Positions 1 to 7,999 of a DNA stretch of 64,000 bases are shown in pieces. The number at the start of each line of letters is the position of its first letter. Within the stretch, counting starts at the first letter, position 1. Position numbers and translations under genes: made by a program. Where the stretch lies: contig NZ_FCOF02000024.1 in NCBI RefSeq assembly GCF_001544755.2, positions 1 through 64,000 of the forward strand. Reading direction: 5' to 3'. This DNA is from Caballeronia catudaia (GTDB lineage Bacteria; Pseudomonadota; Gammaproteobacteria; Burkholderiales; Burkholderiaceae). The notes under the pieces were generated by a model that was not told the origin of the DNA, searched no databases, and worked only from the letters and a program-made list of their open reading frames with translations.

Positions 1-114
1 AGGACGAGTAAGCGCGAAGCGGTACGGCTTCAATGCGATGAACAGGTTATCGGCCACGAGCTGCCGCTTGTCCTGCTCGTCCACATCACAAAAGCCGCCA
101 TCCGAGCGGCTCAT
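1..114 (-). CDS. Unrecognised protein, N-terminal fragment cut by window edge
   Basis: A minus-strand reading frame enters from the left edge. The nearest ATG is at 114 and gives MSRSDGGFCDVDEQDK followed by about 22 more residues; the frame stays open upstream to a TAA at 187-189, so an alternative non-ATG start is possible. No domain is recognisable in the visible 38 residues. No convincing ribosome binding site precedes the ATG. It would be transcribed in the same direction as the TRAP genes but is separated from them by about 200 bases in which nothing else was seen. It may equally be a chance open frame. Confidence 0.25.
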   Translation of the reverse strand, partial: MSRSDGGFCDVDEQDKRQLVADNLFIALKPYRFALTRP

Positions 115-312
115 ATACTCTGAAAGCTGCCCGATGGCTGAAGTACCGCTCCCACGGAATTTCCGTCGAACCGTTGCATCAGCATCTTAACGGTCTACGA
201 GGGTCCAAAGTTATGGAGGCAACTCAAGACGCCCCCAAGGCTCGCGAGCTGGGCAGGTGCCGACAAGACGAGAACCGATGCCTAGCCCGCGCGTTGCTAA
301 CAGGTCAACGCG

Positions 313-1584
313 TCACTTTGCACCCAGCAGATGCGGCAGAAACTGCGGGATATGAGGGAAGAAGATTATCAGCATAAGATCGATCACCAGCGCGAAGATG
401 AACGGCAGGATCGCGCGAGTCGCCTTCTCCACCGACACGCCGCCGATCGAAGCCGCCGTGAAGAGGCAAAAGCCGATGGGCGGTAAGTTGATGCCGATGG
501 CCGAGTTGATCAGCACGATAACGCCGAACACAATCGGGTCGATGTGCATCTGCACGACCAGCGGCAGGAACACCGGAATCACCACCGCGATGCTCGAAAT
601 GGTTTCGAGCACGGTATGCGCCGCGATCAAAAACAGATTGATGAGGATCAGCAGCACGATGGCGCTCGTCGTGATGGCGAGGAAACTGTTCGCCACATGC
701 AGCGGAATCTGCGCCTCGATCAGATAGCGGCCCAGCACGAACGCAAGCCCGAGCAGAAAGGACACGCGGGTGGTGTTCACCGAGGTGCGAACCAGGATGT
801 CCTTGAAATGCGAGAGCTTGAGCGTGCGGAAGATGAACGCGCTCACGAGCGTCACATAGACCGCAGCGACCACCCCCGCCTCGACCGGCGTGAAGATGCC
901 GCCGAGAATGCCGCCCAGAATGATGACCGGCGTGAGCAGCGCCCAGAACGCCTCGCGAAACGTCTTCCACAGCTTGCGTGCATCGAACGGCTCGACCGCG
1001 CTGTACTCGTGCTTCACGGCCGTCACGTAGTTGACGATCATGAACGATGCGACCACGAGCAGCATCGGAACGATGCCGGCGATGAACATCGTGCCGACCG
1101 ACACGTTGGCCGTGTATGCATACACGAGCATGCTCATCGACACGGGCGATAGCAGCCCGAGCGAACCCGCCGCCGACTGCAGCGCCACCGCGAAGGCGCG
1201 GTTGTAGCCCTTCTTCACCATGCCCGGGATCATCACCGAGCCGATGGCGGCGGTATCCGCCGTGGCCGAGCCAGAGAGGTCGGCGAAGAACATGCTGGCG
1301 ACGATCGTCACCTGGCCGATGCCCCCACGCATGAAGCCGACGAGCGCCTGCGAGAACTCGATGATGCGCTTCGATACGCCGCCCGAATCCATGATCGCGC
1401 CCGTTAGCATGAAGAACGGAATGGCGAGCAGGCCGACGTTGTTGAGGTTCGAGAAGAGCTGCTGCGGAATCACCAGCAGCGGCGTGCCGTTGATCGACAG
1501 CGCGAGCGTCGCCGCGATGCCGATACAGATCGCGACAGGCACGCCCAGCGCGAGCAGTCCTGCTCCAAAAGCGATTGCCCACAT
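313..1584 (-). CDS. dctM: TRAP transporter large permease (DctM family)
   Basis: This 423-residue, highly hydrophobic protein matches the large membrane subunit of tripartite ATP-independent periplasmic transporters, which forms the ion-coupled channel in the inner membrane; the length is the family norm. The start is MWAIAFGAGLLALGVPVAI, with an AGGA ribosome binding site that overlaps the stop codon of the upstream small permease; longer in-frame extensions upstream lie inside that gene. Glycine-rich membrane segments and a loop reading SGSATADTAAIGSVMIPGM (a conserved DctM feature) are visible. It is the last gene of a dctP-dctQ-dctM operon. Substrate specificity is set by DctP; a carboxylate is likely given the acyl-CoA operon diverging from it. 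Confidence 0.95.
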   Translation of the reverse strand: MWAIAFGAGLLALGVPVAICIGIAATLALSINGTPLLVIPQQLFSNLNNVGLLAIPFFMLTGAIMDSGGVSKRIIEFSQALVGFMRGGIGQVTIVASMFFADLSGSATADTAAIGSVMIPGMVKKGYNRAFAVALQSAAGSLGLLSPVSMSMLVYAYTANVSVGTMFIAGIVPMLLVVASFMIVNYVTAVKHEYSAVEPFDARKLWKTFREAFWALLTPVIILGGILGGIFTPVEAGVVAAVYVTLVSAFIFRTLKLSHFKDILVRTSVNTTRVSFLLGLAFVLGRYLIEAQIPLHVANSFLAITTSAIVLLILINLFLIAAHTVLETISSIAVVIPVFLPLVVQMHIDPIVFGVIVLINSAIGINLPPIGFCLFTAASIGGVSVEKATRAILPFIFALVIDLMLIIFFPHIPQFLPHLLGAK

Positions 1585-1594
1585 GATGTTTGTC

Positions 1595-2182
1595 CTAGAG
1601 GTGTTCGGATACGCCCTCGACCAGCGCGGCGTTGCTCTGCGCCTGCGGCGCGAGATGCGACACGACGATGCGTACCAACGAATGGAACACAAGCAGCCCG
1701 CCGCACAAGGGGATCGAGAGATACGGATAGACCATCGAGAGCGGAATCGACGTCGCGGTTTCACTGCCCATCAGGGCGAGCATGTCGGTGCCGTACAGCA
1801 CGAACACCGTGCCGAGCGCAAGCACTGCGCAGTCCGTGAAGTCCTTGAGCAACGGGGCGACCGCAGCCGGCACGCGATCCGCCAGGACACGCACTTCAGG
1901 ATGCGCGCGCAGCTTCACGCCGGCCGCCGCGCCGAGGCACGTGAGCCACACGAACAGATAGGCCGACGCTTCATCCGACCACGACAGCGAATCGTGCAGC
2001 ACGAAGCGGAAAATCACGCCGAGACCGGCCACGATCACCGCTGCGAGCAACAGACAACTGCAGACGAACAGATTGATCTTTAGCACGATGTCGTCGACCA
2101 ACATCAAGCCGCGCGCGAGCTTTTCCATGCGTGTCACCTCCGCTGGCGTGGTTATGCCACGGACTTGGTTCGCATCCGTCAT
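1595..2182 (-). CDS. dctQ: TRAP transporter small permease (DctQ family)
   Basis: The 195-residue product is the small four-helix membrane subunit that links the periplasmic binding protein to DctM. The motif SWSDEASAYLFVWLTCLGAA, near residue 70, is typical of DctQ (conserved W and E after helix 2). The start at 2182 (MTDANQVRG) is chosen because its ATG overlaps the dctP stop as ATGA, indicating translational coupling; an internal Met (MEKLARG) 18 codons later is the alternative. It ends 10 bases before dctM. Function is confident; substrate unknown. Confidence 0.92.
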   Translation of the reverse strand: MTDANQVRGITTPAEVTRMEKLARGLMLVDDIVLKINLFVCSCLLLAAVIVAGLGVIFRFVLHDSLSWSDEASAYLFVWLTCLGAAAGVKLRAHPEVRVLADRVPAAVAPLLKDFTDCAVLALGTVFVLYGTDMLALMGSETATSIPLSMVYPYLSIPLCGGLLVFHSLVRIVVSHLAPQAQSNAALVEGVSEHL

Positions 2183-3201
2183 TTCGATGCGACCGCCGAA
2201 GCCTGCTTGGCCGTGTTGATTTCCTGATAGAGCGCCTGGCCGTCCGGAATCTTCGAGATCAGTTCCTCGCGCGCGGCCTTCGTAGCCTGCGCCCACGGCG
2301 CGGTGTCGATCACCGTGACCTGGATGCCCTTCGACTTCATCGTCGCGATGGCGTCGTCGTATTCGCGCTTGTATTCCTTGAGGTCGAAGTCGGCAGCGAT
2401 CTTCGCCGACTCCTGGAAAGCCTTCTGGTCCGCAGGAGAAAGCTTGTCCCACGAAGCCTTGCCCATCGCCAGCACGACCGGCAGATAGTTCACGTGCGTC
2501 ACGTAGAAATGCTTGGCCACATCGGAGAACTTGTCCTGGACGAATTGCTCGGGAGACGTGTCCGCGCCATCGACGAGACCCTGCGAGAGCGCGAGGAACA
2601 ACTGGTTATAGGCAAGCGGCGTCGGATTCGCGCCGAGCGCCTTGTAGCCCGCGATATAGCCGGGGCTCTGCATGACGCGCACCTTGAGGTCCTTCATGTC
2701 CGCGAGCGTCGTGACAGGACGCTTGGTCGTGAAGAGGTTGCGCTCGCCCACCGCAAGCCACGTGAGGCCCACCATGTTGACGGGCTTCATCATGTCGAGA
2801 TACTTGCGGCCGACCGGACCTTGCAGCACGCGATTGGCTTCATCCATGTTGGAGAAGAGGTATGGCATGTCGAAGATCTGCCATTGCTTGATGGTGTTGT
2901 CGATCGGCGCCTGCGCGGAGATCATCAGATCCTGCGTGCCCGTGCGCAGGGCTTGCGCCATCTGGACCTCGCCTCCGAGTTGCGATTGCGGGAACAGTTG
3001 AATCTCGACATGTCCATGCGTGCGTGTCGCGACTTCCTTGGCGAACACCTGCGCCGTGAGCTGATAGTGATTGTCCGGCGCGAGGGTATGGCCGAGCTTC
3101 ATCACGATCTTGTCGTCTGCCATCGCACTGGACGATGCCGCGGCGATGACCGCGGCGAGCGCCACGCGCAGCATGTTCTGCGCCTTGAAAAGCGAAATCA
3201 T
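2179..3201 (-). CDS. dctP: TRAP transporter periplasmic solute-binding protein (DctP family)
   Basis: The 340-residue protein begins with a signal peptide ending AMA-DD after residue 28, then the DctP fold: a KLGHTLAPDNHY first strand, FPQSQLGGE, and LKVRVMQSPGY near residue 170, which carries the Arg that usually binds the ligand carboxylate in this family. The start has a GGAGACAAG ribosome binding site. It is the first gene of the three-gene TRAP operon and should deliver an organic acid from the periplasm to DctQM. The neighbouring divergent operon suggests that the ligand is the acid degraded there (inference). Confidence 0.93.
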   Translation of the reverse strand: MISLFKAQNMLRVALAAVIAAASSSAMADDKIVMKLGHTLAPDNHYQLTAQVFAKEVATRTHGHVEIQLFPQSQLGGEVQMAQALRTGTQDLMISAQAPIDNTIKQWQIFDMPYLFSNMDEANRVLQGPVGRKYLDMMKPVNMVGLTWLAVGERNLFTTKRPVTTLADMKDLKVRVMQSPGYIAGYKALGANPTPLAYNQLFLALSQGLVDGADTSPEQFVQDKFSDVAKHFYVTHVNYLPVVLAMGKASWDKLSPADQKAFQESAKIAADFDLKEYKREYDDAIATMKSKGIQVTVIDTAPWAQATKAAREELISKIPDGQALYQEINTAKQASAVASK

Positions 3202-3508
3202 CTTGTCTCCTTGCTGGATATTGGCACCGCCTGCGGGCGCCTTGCATCGACGAACACGGATGCAGGCCGGCGGGTTGAGGCAAGTATTTGTGATCGCGTG
3301 GTTGGTGCGTTAGGACCAGTCTTCGAATTTCTTGGACTTTTTAACGGCGCTCCCGCGCATGGTGCGGCGCGCTGCAAAAAAGTCCAAAAGATTGCTCGAA
3401 CCGTCCTACCGGTCTGATGTGGCGTTCTTTAAAGTGACTTCCACGCTGACGGCACATGCTTTCCGGCATCGTCCGTAATAACCCCAACCAATCAAGACAT
3501 TCATCGAC
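3202..3508. other. Divergent promoter region between TRAP operon and acyl-CoA operon
   Basis: This 307-base gap separates two divergent operons, so it must hold promoters for both. The clearest structure is the inverted repeat at 3332-3387, listed separately. No regulator gene adjoins it, so the controlling protein is encoded elsewhere. No protein or RNA gene was seen in it. Confidence 0.6.
3332..3387. promoter_or_regulatory. Inverted repeat TTGGACTTTTT ... AAAAAGTCCAA, candidate operator
   Basis: Two perfect 11-base complementary arms, 3332-3342 and 3377-3387, are separated by 34 bases in the middle of the divergent promoter region. The internal segment is GC-rich and also partly self-complementary. 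Position and symmetry suggest a binding site for a dimeric regulator acting on both operons; a hairpin in a leader transcript is the alternative. The arms are seen directly, the role is inferred. Confidence 0.45.
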
Positions 3509-3934
3509 ATGGCCAAACGTTCTCATATGGATTGCTATGCAATCGGCGATACGGCCGATTTCGCCAAGACCGTCTCCGAATACGACATCTACGGCTTTGC
3601 CGGCATCGTCGGCGATTTCTATGCCGTGCATCTGAACGAGGAGTATGCAAAGAGCACGCGCTTCGAGAAGCGCATCGCGCAGGGCTGCCTGTCGGTCGGG
3701 TTTCTCTCCACCGTCATGGGCTATATGGCGCAGAAGGCGCCCAGCCCCGGCGCCGTGTCGTATCGCTATGACATTACCTTCAATGCGCCGGTGTTCATCG
3801 GCGATACCGTGACCGCGCGCCTCTTGCTCGAAGAAAAGGACGAGGAGCGCAACGTGTGCGTGTTCGCCGCCGACGTAACCCGCCAGGACGGCGTGGTCGT
3901 GGCATCGGGCAAGACCTATTTGAAAGTGCTGTGA
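3509..3934 (+). CDS. MaoC-like (R)-specific enoyl-CoA hydratase domain protein
   Basis: A 141-residue single hot-dog domain. The hydratase-2 signature is present but altered: GDFYAVHLNEEYAKSTRF around residues 36-53, where the usual G-D-x-N-P-x-H reads GDFYAVH, so the Asp and His remain but the Asn-Pro does not. These enzymes hydrate 2-enoyl-CoA esters in the cytoplasm. It is the first gene of a tight five-gene operon (next gene 4 bases on) with enoyl-CoA hydratase, acyl-CoA dehydrogenase, CoA-transferase and a second, canonical MaoC protein. Two hydratases in one operon suggest that they act on different intermediates, for example a branched or hydroxylated acyl chain. Confidence 0.85.
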   Translation: MAKRSHMDCYAIGDTADFAKTVSEYDIYGFAGIVGDFYAVHLNEEYAKSTRFEKRIAQGCLSVGFLSTVMGYMAQKAPSPGAVSYRYDITFNAPVFIGDTVTARLLLEEKDEERNVCVFAADVTRQDGVVVASGKTYLKVL

Positions 3935-3938
3935 CGCC

Positions 3939-4751
3939 ATGCCGACGAACACGCTTCCCGTCCTCGTCACTCAACACGGCCCGCTGCGTCTTCTGACGCT
4001 CAACCGCGCCGATAAACTTAACGCATTCACGCCCGAGATGCTGGAGGCGCTCGCCGCAGCAATCGACGATGCGCTCGCCGACGACGCCACGCGGGTGATC
4101 GCCGTCACCGGCAGCGGGCACAAGGCGTTCGCGGCGGGCAACGATATCGAACGGCTCGTGTCAATCGACAGCGTGAGCGCGTATCGCGACATGGTGGGCG
4201 GCCAGCGCGTACTGCTCAGGCTGCACGATTGCGCGAAGCCCACCATCGCCATGGTCAACGGCTACGCGTTCGGCGGCGGCTTCGAGCTGGCGCTCGCGTG
4301 CGACTTCATCGTGGCGTCGGCGAATGCGAGTTTCGCGTTCCCCGAGATCACGCTCAATACGATGCCAGGCTGGGGCGGTACGCAAATGGCCGTCGCCAAG
4401 ATGGGCCTCGCGCTCGCCAAGCGCTTCGTGATGAGCGGCAAACGCTTTTCCGCACAGCAATGCGAGGCGTTCGGCCTGATCCACGAAATCGCTCAGCCGG
4501 ATGCCCTCTTCGATGCCGTGCAGGCGCTCGCGCAGACGCTCGCTTCATATGACCCGTTCGCCATAGAAATGGCCAAGCGCGCGCTGAACCGCGCGAACGA
4601 ATTGCCCTTGTCCGCAGGACTCGATTTCGAGGCTGCGCAATACACCGTGAATTTCGCAAGCGAAGGCGCACGCGCCGGCCTCAGGCAATTCATCGATCGC
4701 CAGCGGGCGCGACGCACCCATCAATCCAACCCCGTAACGACCACGCCATGA
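3939..4751 (+). CDS. Enoyl-CoA hydratase/isomerase family protein (crotonase)
   Basis: A 270-residue crotonase-fold enzyme. The oxyanion-hole motif (AFAAGNDIERL) lies near residue 65 and the two catalytic-type glutamates are kept, in FGGGFELALACD and FAFPEITLNTMPGWGGTQ. Such enzymes hydrate, isomerise or cleave acyl-CoA thioesters. It starts 4 bases after the MaoC gene and its TGA overlaps the ATG of the acyl-CoA dehydrogenase gene, so the three are probably co-translated. The exact reaction cannot be told from sequence. Confidence 0.9.
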   Translation: MPTNTLPVLVTQHGPLRLLTLNRADKLNAFTPEMLEALAAAIDDALADDATRVIAVTGSGHKAFAAGNDIERLVSIDSVSAYRDMVGGQRVLLRLHDCAKPTIAMVNGYAFGGGFELALACDFIVASANASFAFPEITLNTMPGWGGTQMAVAKMGLALAKRFVMSGKRFSAQQCEAFGLIHEIAQPDALFDAVQALAQTLASYDPFAIEMAKRALNRANELPLSAGLDFEAAQYTVNFASEGARAGLRQFIDRQRARRTHQSNPVTTTP

Positions 4752-5911
4752 CGACTTCGATCAATCAACCGCATTGGCTCGGCGAACAGCACACGATGAT
4801 CCGCGAAGCCGTGCGACGCTTCGCCGAAAAGGAAATCGCACCGCAATCGGAAACGCTCTGGGAAAAGGAAGCCTTCCCTTACACGCTCTGGCGGCAGGCT
4901 TGCGGACTTGGCTTCACCGGCCTCCCCTATCCCGAGCAATTCGGCGGCGGCGGCGGCGACTGGCTCTCCTTCGTGATCGTGCTGGAGGAGCTCGCGCGCA
5001 TCGACTGCGCCGTCGCGAATGCGTTGATGGCCAATTCGACGGTTGCCAGCCTGCTGACGAACTACGGCACCGTGGAGCAGAAAGAGCGCTTTCTGAGGCC
5101 CATCCTCGATGGCACGCAGATCGGCTCCATCGGCCTCTCGGAACCCGATGCCGGCTCGGATGCGGCCAACATCTCCACACGCGCGAGCCTCGATGGCGAG
5201 CGCTGGATCATCGACGGCGCGAAGACGTTCATCAGCAATTCGGGCACGGAGATCGGCGGGCCGACGGTAATAGCAGCGGTAACCGGTACGCGTGCCGATG
5301 GCCGCAAGGAAATCTCCAACTTCATCGTGCCGCAGGGCACGCCCGGCTTCAGCAAAGGCCGCAAGCTGCGCAAGATCGGCTGGCGCGCCTCCATCACGCA
5401 TGAACTGTTCTTCGAGCAATGCGCGATTCCCGCAGATCAACTGCTCGGCGAACGCGGCGCGGGCCTGCGTCAGACGCTCGGGCAGATCAGCACCGGGCGC
5501 ATCCTGATCGGCGCGCTGGCGCTCGGCATCCTGCAGGGCTCGCTCGACCGTTCGATTGCGTACATGAAGGAGCGCCGCGCGTTCGGGCGTGCGATCGCCG
5601 AGTTTCAGGGGCTGCAATTCAAGATCGCCGACATGGCGACCGACGCGCACGCCGCGCGTCTCATGCTCTACGACACCGCCGCACTCAGGGACGCGGGCGC
5701 ACCGTTCGACGCGCAAGCGTCCAAGGCGAAGCTCTTCGCCACCGAGCACGCGATGAAGGCCGCGCATCAGGCGCTGCAGATTCACGGCGGCTACGGCTTG
5801 ATGGCCGAGTTCCCGGTGGCGCGCGCATTCGGCGACGCGAAGGTGCTCGAAATCGTCGAAGGCACATCGGAAATACAACGCATGATCCTCGCGCGAACGC
5901 TGCTTGCGTGA
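4748..5911 (+). CDS. Acyl-CoA dehydrogenase
   Basis: A 387-residue FAD enzyme of the acyl-CoA dehydrogenase family, the usual length. Visible are the N-terminal helical domain, the central LSEPDAGSDAANI motif near residue 135, ITHELFFEQCAIP in the beta domain, and the C-terminal EIVEGTSEIQRMILAR, whose Glu corresponds to the catalytic base of medium-chain acyl-CoA dehydrogenase. It would introduce an alpha-beta double bond and pass electrons to ETF; an etfBA pair occurs in this window at 58.5-60.1 kb. Its start overlaps the preceding stop (ATGA). Confidence 0.93.
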   Translation: MTTSINQPHWLGEQHTMIREAVRRFAEKEIAPQSETLWEKEAFPYTLWRQACGLGFTGLPYPEQFGGGGGDWLSFVIVLEELARIDCAVANALMANSTVASLLTNYGTVEQKERFLRPILDGTQIGSIGLSEPDAGSDAANISTRASLDGERWIIDGAKTFISNSGTEIGGPTVIAAVTGTRADGRKEISNFIVPQGTPGFSKGRKLRKIGWRASITHELFFEQCAIPADQLLGERGAGLRQTLGQISTGRILIGALALGILQGSLDRSIAYMKERRAFGRAIAEFQGLQFKIADMATDAHAARLMLYDTAALRDAGAPFDAQASKAKLFATEHAMKAAHQALQIHGGYGLMAEFPVARAFGDAKVLEIVEGTSEIQRMILARTLLA

Positions 5912-5938
5912 ACGCGCGTCAAACGGAGGGGAGTATTT

Positions 5939-7132
5939 ATGCTGGAAGGCATCAAGGTACTGAGTTTCACGCATTTTCTGCAAGGCCCCGCCGCCGTGCA
6001 GATGCTCGCCGATGTCGGCGCGGACGTCATCAAGATCGAGCCACCGGGCGGCGCCTTCGAGCGCAGCTGGACCGGCGCCGATGCGTTCATCGAAGGCGTG
6101 AGCGTGTTCTTTCTGCTCGGCAACCGCAATCAGCGCAGCATATCGCTGGACCTGCGCGAAGAAGCCGCGCGCGAGATCGTGTGGCGTCTGATCCGCGAGG
6201 CCGATGTCATCATCGAGAACTATCGCCCCGGCGTGCTCGACAGAATGGGCTTCGGCTATGCGCGGGTACACGAGGTCAATCCGCGTCTCGTGTATTGCTC
6301 GTGCACCGGCTATGGTTCGTCGGGACCGTATCTGAGACGTCCCGGCCAGGATCTGCTGTTGCAGGCGATGAGCGGCATGACCATGCTTTCCGGCGATGCC
6401 GGATCGCCACCCACGCCGGTCGGTTCCGCGATCGTTGATCAGCACGCCGCCGTGCTCGCCGCGTTCGGCGTGGTCGCCGCGTTGCAGGCGCGCGGACGCA
6501 CGGGCGTGGGCACGCGCATCGAAAGCAATCTGCTCAATGCCGCGCTCGATCTTCAGATCGAACCGTTCACGTACTACATGAACAAGGGGCCGCTCTGGGC
6601 GCGCACGCATCCGCCCACGGGCAGCCGCTTTCATCCCGCGCCCTATGGCGTGTATCGGACAAGCGATGGTTACATCGCGATGTCGCTCACGCCGACGCAA
6701 AAGCTCGCGGGGGCACTGTCGTGCCCGGCGCTCGCCGAGTTCACGCATCCGAAGGACAACGTGCTGCGCCGCGAGGAAATCAACCGCCTCGTCTACGACG
6801 CCCTCGGGACGCGCACCACCGAGGAATGGATGCGCATTTTCGAGGAACACGACATCTGGTTCGCGCCGGTCAACGACTACGAACAGGTCGAAAACGATCC
6901 GCAGGTCGCGCACAACCAGATGATCATGTCGTTCGAACATGAGGAGGCGGGATCGGTTCGTGTGCTCGCGCATCCGGTGCGTTACGACGGCGAGGCGCCG
7001 CCCTTGCGCCGGCATCCGCCGAAGCAGGGAGAACATACCCGCGAAGTGCTCGCGGAACTGGGATATACGCCGCAAGAGATCGACGCCTATGTCGAGGGCG
7101 GCATCGCACTCACCTCGAGGAGACAAGCATGA
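5939..7132 (+). CDS. Family III CoA-transferase (CaiB/BaiF)
   Basis: A 397-residue CaiB/BaiF-family enzyme, which moves CoA between carboxylic acids. The start has a GGAGGGGAG ribosome binding site. Features are the N-terminal SFTHFLQGPAAVQMLADVGADV, VIIENYRPGVLDRMG, and Asp167 in IVDQHAAV, which aligns with the catalytic aspartate that forms the acyl anhydride in formyl-CoA transferase. It presumably activates the acid imported by the neighbouring TRAP system, using succinyl-CoA or acetyl-CoA (inference). The N-terminal half strongly resembles the CoA-transferase at 11463-12665, so the two are probably paralogues. Confidence 0.92.
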   Translation: MLEGIKVLSFTHFLQGPAAVQMLADVGADVIKIEPPGGAFERSWTGADAFIEGVSVFFLLGNRNQRSISLDLREEAAREIVWRLIREADVIIENYRPGVLDRMGFGYARVHEVNPRLVYCSCTGYGSSGPYLRRPGQDLLLQAMSGMTMLSGDAGSPPTPVGSAIVDQHAAVLAAFGVVAALQARGRTGVGTRIESNLLNAALDLQIEPFTYYMNKGPLWARTHPPTGSRFHPAPYGVYRTSDGYIAMSLTPTQKLAGALSCPALAEFTHPKDNVLRREEINRLVYDALGTRTTEEWMRIFEEHDIWFAPVNDYEQVENDPQVAHNQMIMSFEHEEAGSVRVLAHPVRYDGEAPPLRRHPPKQGEHTREVLAELGYTPQEIDAYVEGGIALTSRRQA

Positions 7133-7602
7133 GCGCACAAGCGAACAACTGGCCGGCGCTCCTGCGCTTCGATGAAGTCGAAATCGGCCGTAATCAGGTT
7201 ATCGTGCACACGATAACCGAAGCCGAAGTCAACGCGTTCGGGCAACTGTCCGGCGACTTGAATCCGCTGCACATGGAAGACGCCTTCGCGCGATGCTCGC
7301 CGTTCGGCCGGCGCGTCGTGCACGGGCTCCTCACCGCGGCGCTGGTGTCGGCGGCGCATACGCAACTGACCGGGCCGGGCTTCGCGTATGTCGGACAAGA
7401 ATTGCGCTTTCTCGGGCCGGTCCATATCGATGATACGGTGACGATCAACGTTTGCGTCGTCGAGAAGAAGCCCGCGAAGCACATCCTCGTCATGGATACG
7501 ACCGTCCGAAATCAGCATGGACGCGTCGTGTTAAGCGGACTTTCCGCGTTGAAGGAACTGCGCTTTAACAAAGCATTGATGGCACGCGATCTAGCGGCAT
7601 GA
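7129..7602 (+). CDS. MaoC family (R)-specific enoyl-CoA hydratase
   Basis: A 157-residue hot-dog protein carrying the canonical hydratase-2 motif LSGDLNPLHMEDAFA at about residues 40-54, with catalytic Asp and His, followed by VVHGLLTAALVSAA. It overlaps the CoA-transferase stop by four bases and closes the operon. Unlike the first MaoC gene of the operon its active-site motif is complete, so it is the better candidate for the true hydration step. Confidence 0.92.
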   Translation: MSAQANNWPALLRFDEVEIGRNQVIVHTITEAEVNAFGQLSGDLNPLHMEDAFARCSPFGRRVVHGLLTAALVSAAHTQLTGPGFAYVGQELRFLGPVHIDDTVTINVCVVEKKPAKHILVMDTTVRNQHGRVVLSGLSALKELRFNKALMARDLAA

Positions 7603-7999
7603 GAATGCATGAAGCAGCAAGCATGGCGTAAATGGCAGTAACGTCGCGGGGGCATGCACTACTACACTCGTGCTGTCGCCCGAACTTCGCCGGGCATTTA
7701 GACAGGCTCGCGCAGAGACCACTGCGTGGCCATGACTCCCGCATGGCTCATTTTCCGGAAGACAGTCGGCGAAACCTTACCTATCTTTTAGCCGACATCC
7801 TGTCCAGAACTATTTGAACCAGGCGCGGCTGCGCACCGTCGCAGACATGCACCCGATCCATCAGCGCCACGAACTGGTGACAATGGGGAAGCACATGACC
7901 AGGCGGGCGTTGACTCTAAAAGCTACCGATCAATATAGAGCTTGAGCGCAAACCACGCCCTCATCCTGGATGCGGGCGTGGTCTGAAGGAGCGAGTGCG
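7603..7999. other. Intergenic region between convergent operons
   Basis: About 400 bases lie between the end of the acyl-CoA operon (plus) and the end of the GH88 gene (minus). The only structure recognised is a strong hairpin at 7952-7982. Short open frames here show no known motif and are not called. No RNA gene was seen. Confidence 0.5.
7952..7982 (-). terminator. Hairpin downstream of GH88 gene, probable terminator
   Basis: Nine-base complementary arms ACCACGCCC (7952-7960) and GGGCGTGGT (7974-7982) enclose a 13-base loop that adds a further CAT/ATG pairing. It lies 18 bases beyond the stop of the minus-strand GH88 gene, between convergent genes. The run of T after the stem is weak, so termination efficiency is uncertain, but position and stem strength favour a terminator, perhaps bidirectional. 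Confidence 0.55.

Noticed and set aside
4721..7138. 805-codon minus-strand open frame opposite the acyl-CoA operon
   Set aside because: Its translation is Arg/His/Asp-rich with no motif and lies antisense to four genes with clear family motifs; long antisense frames are common in GC-rich DNA.
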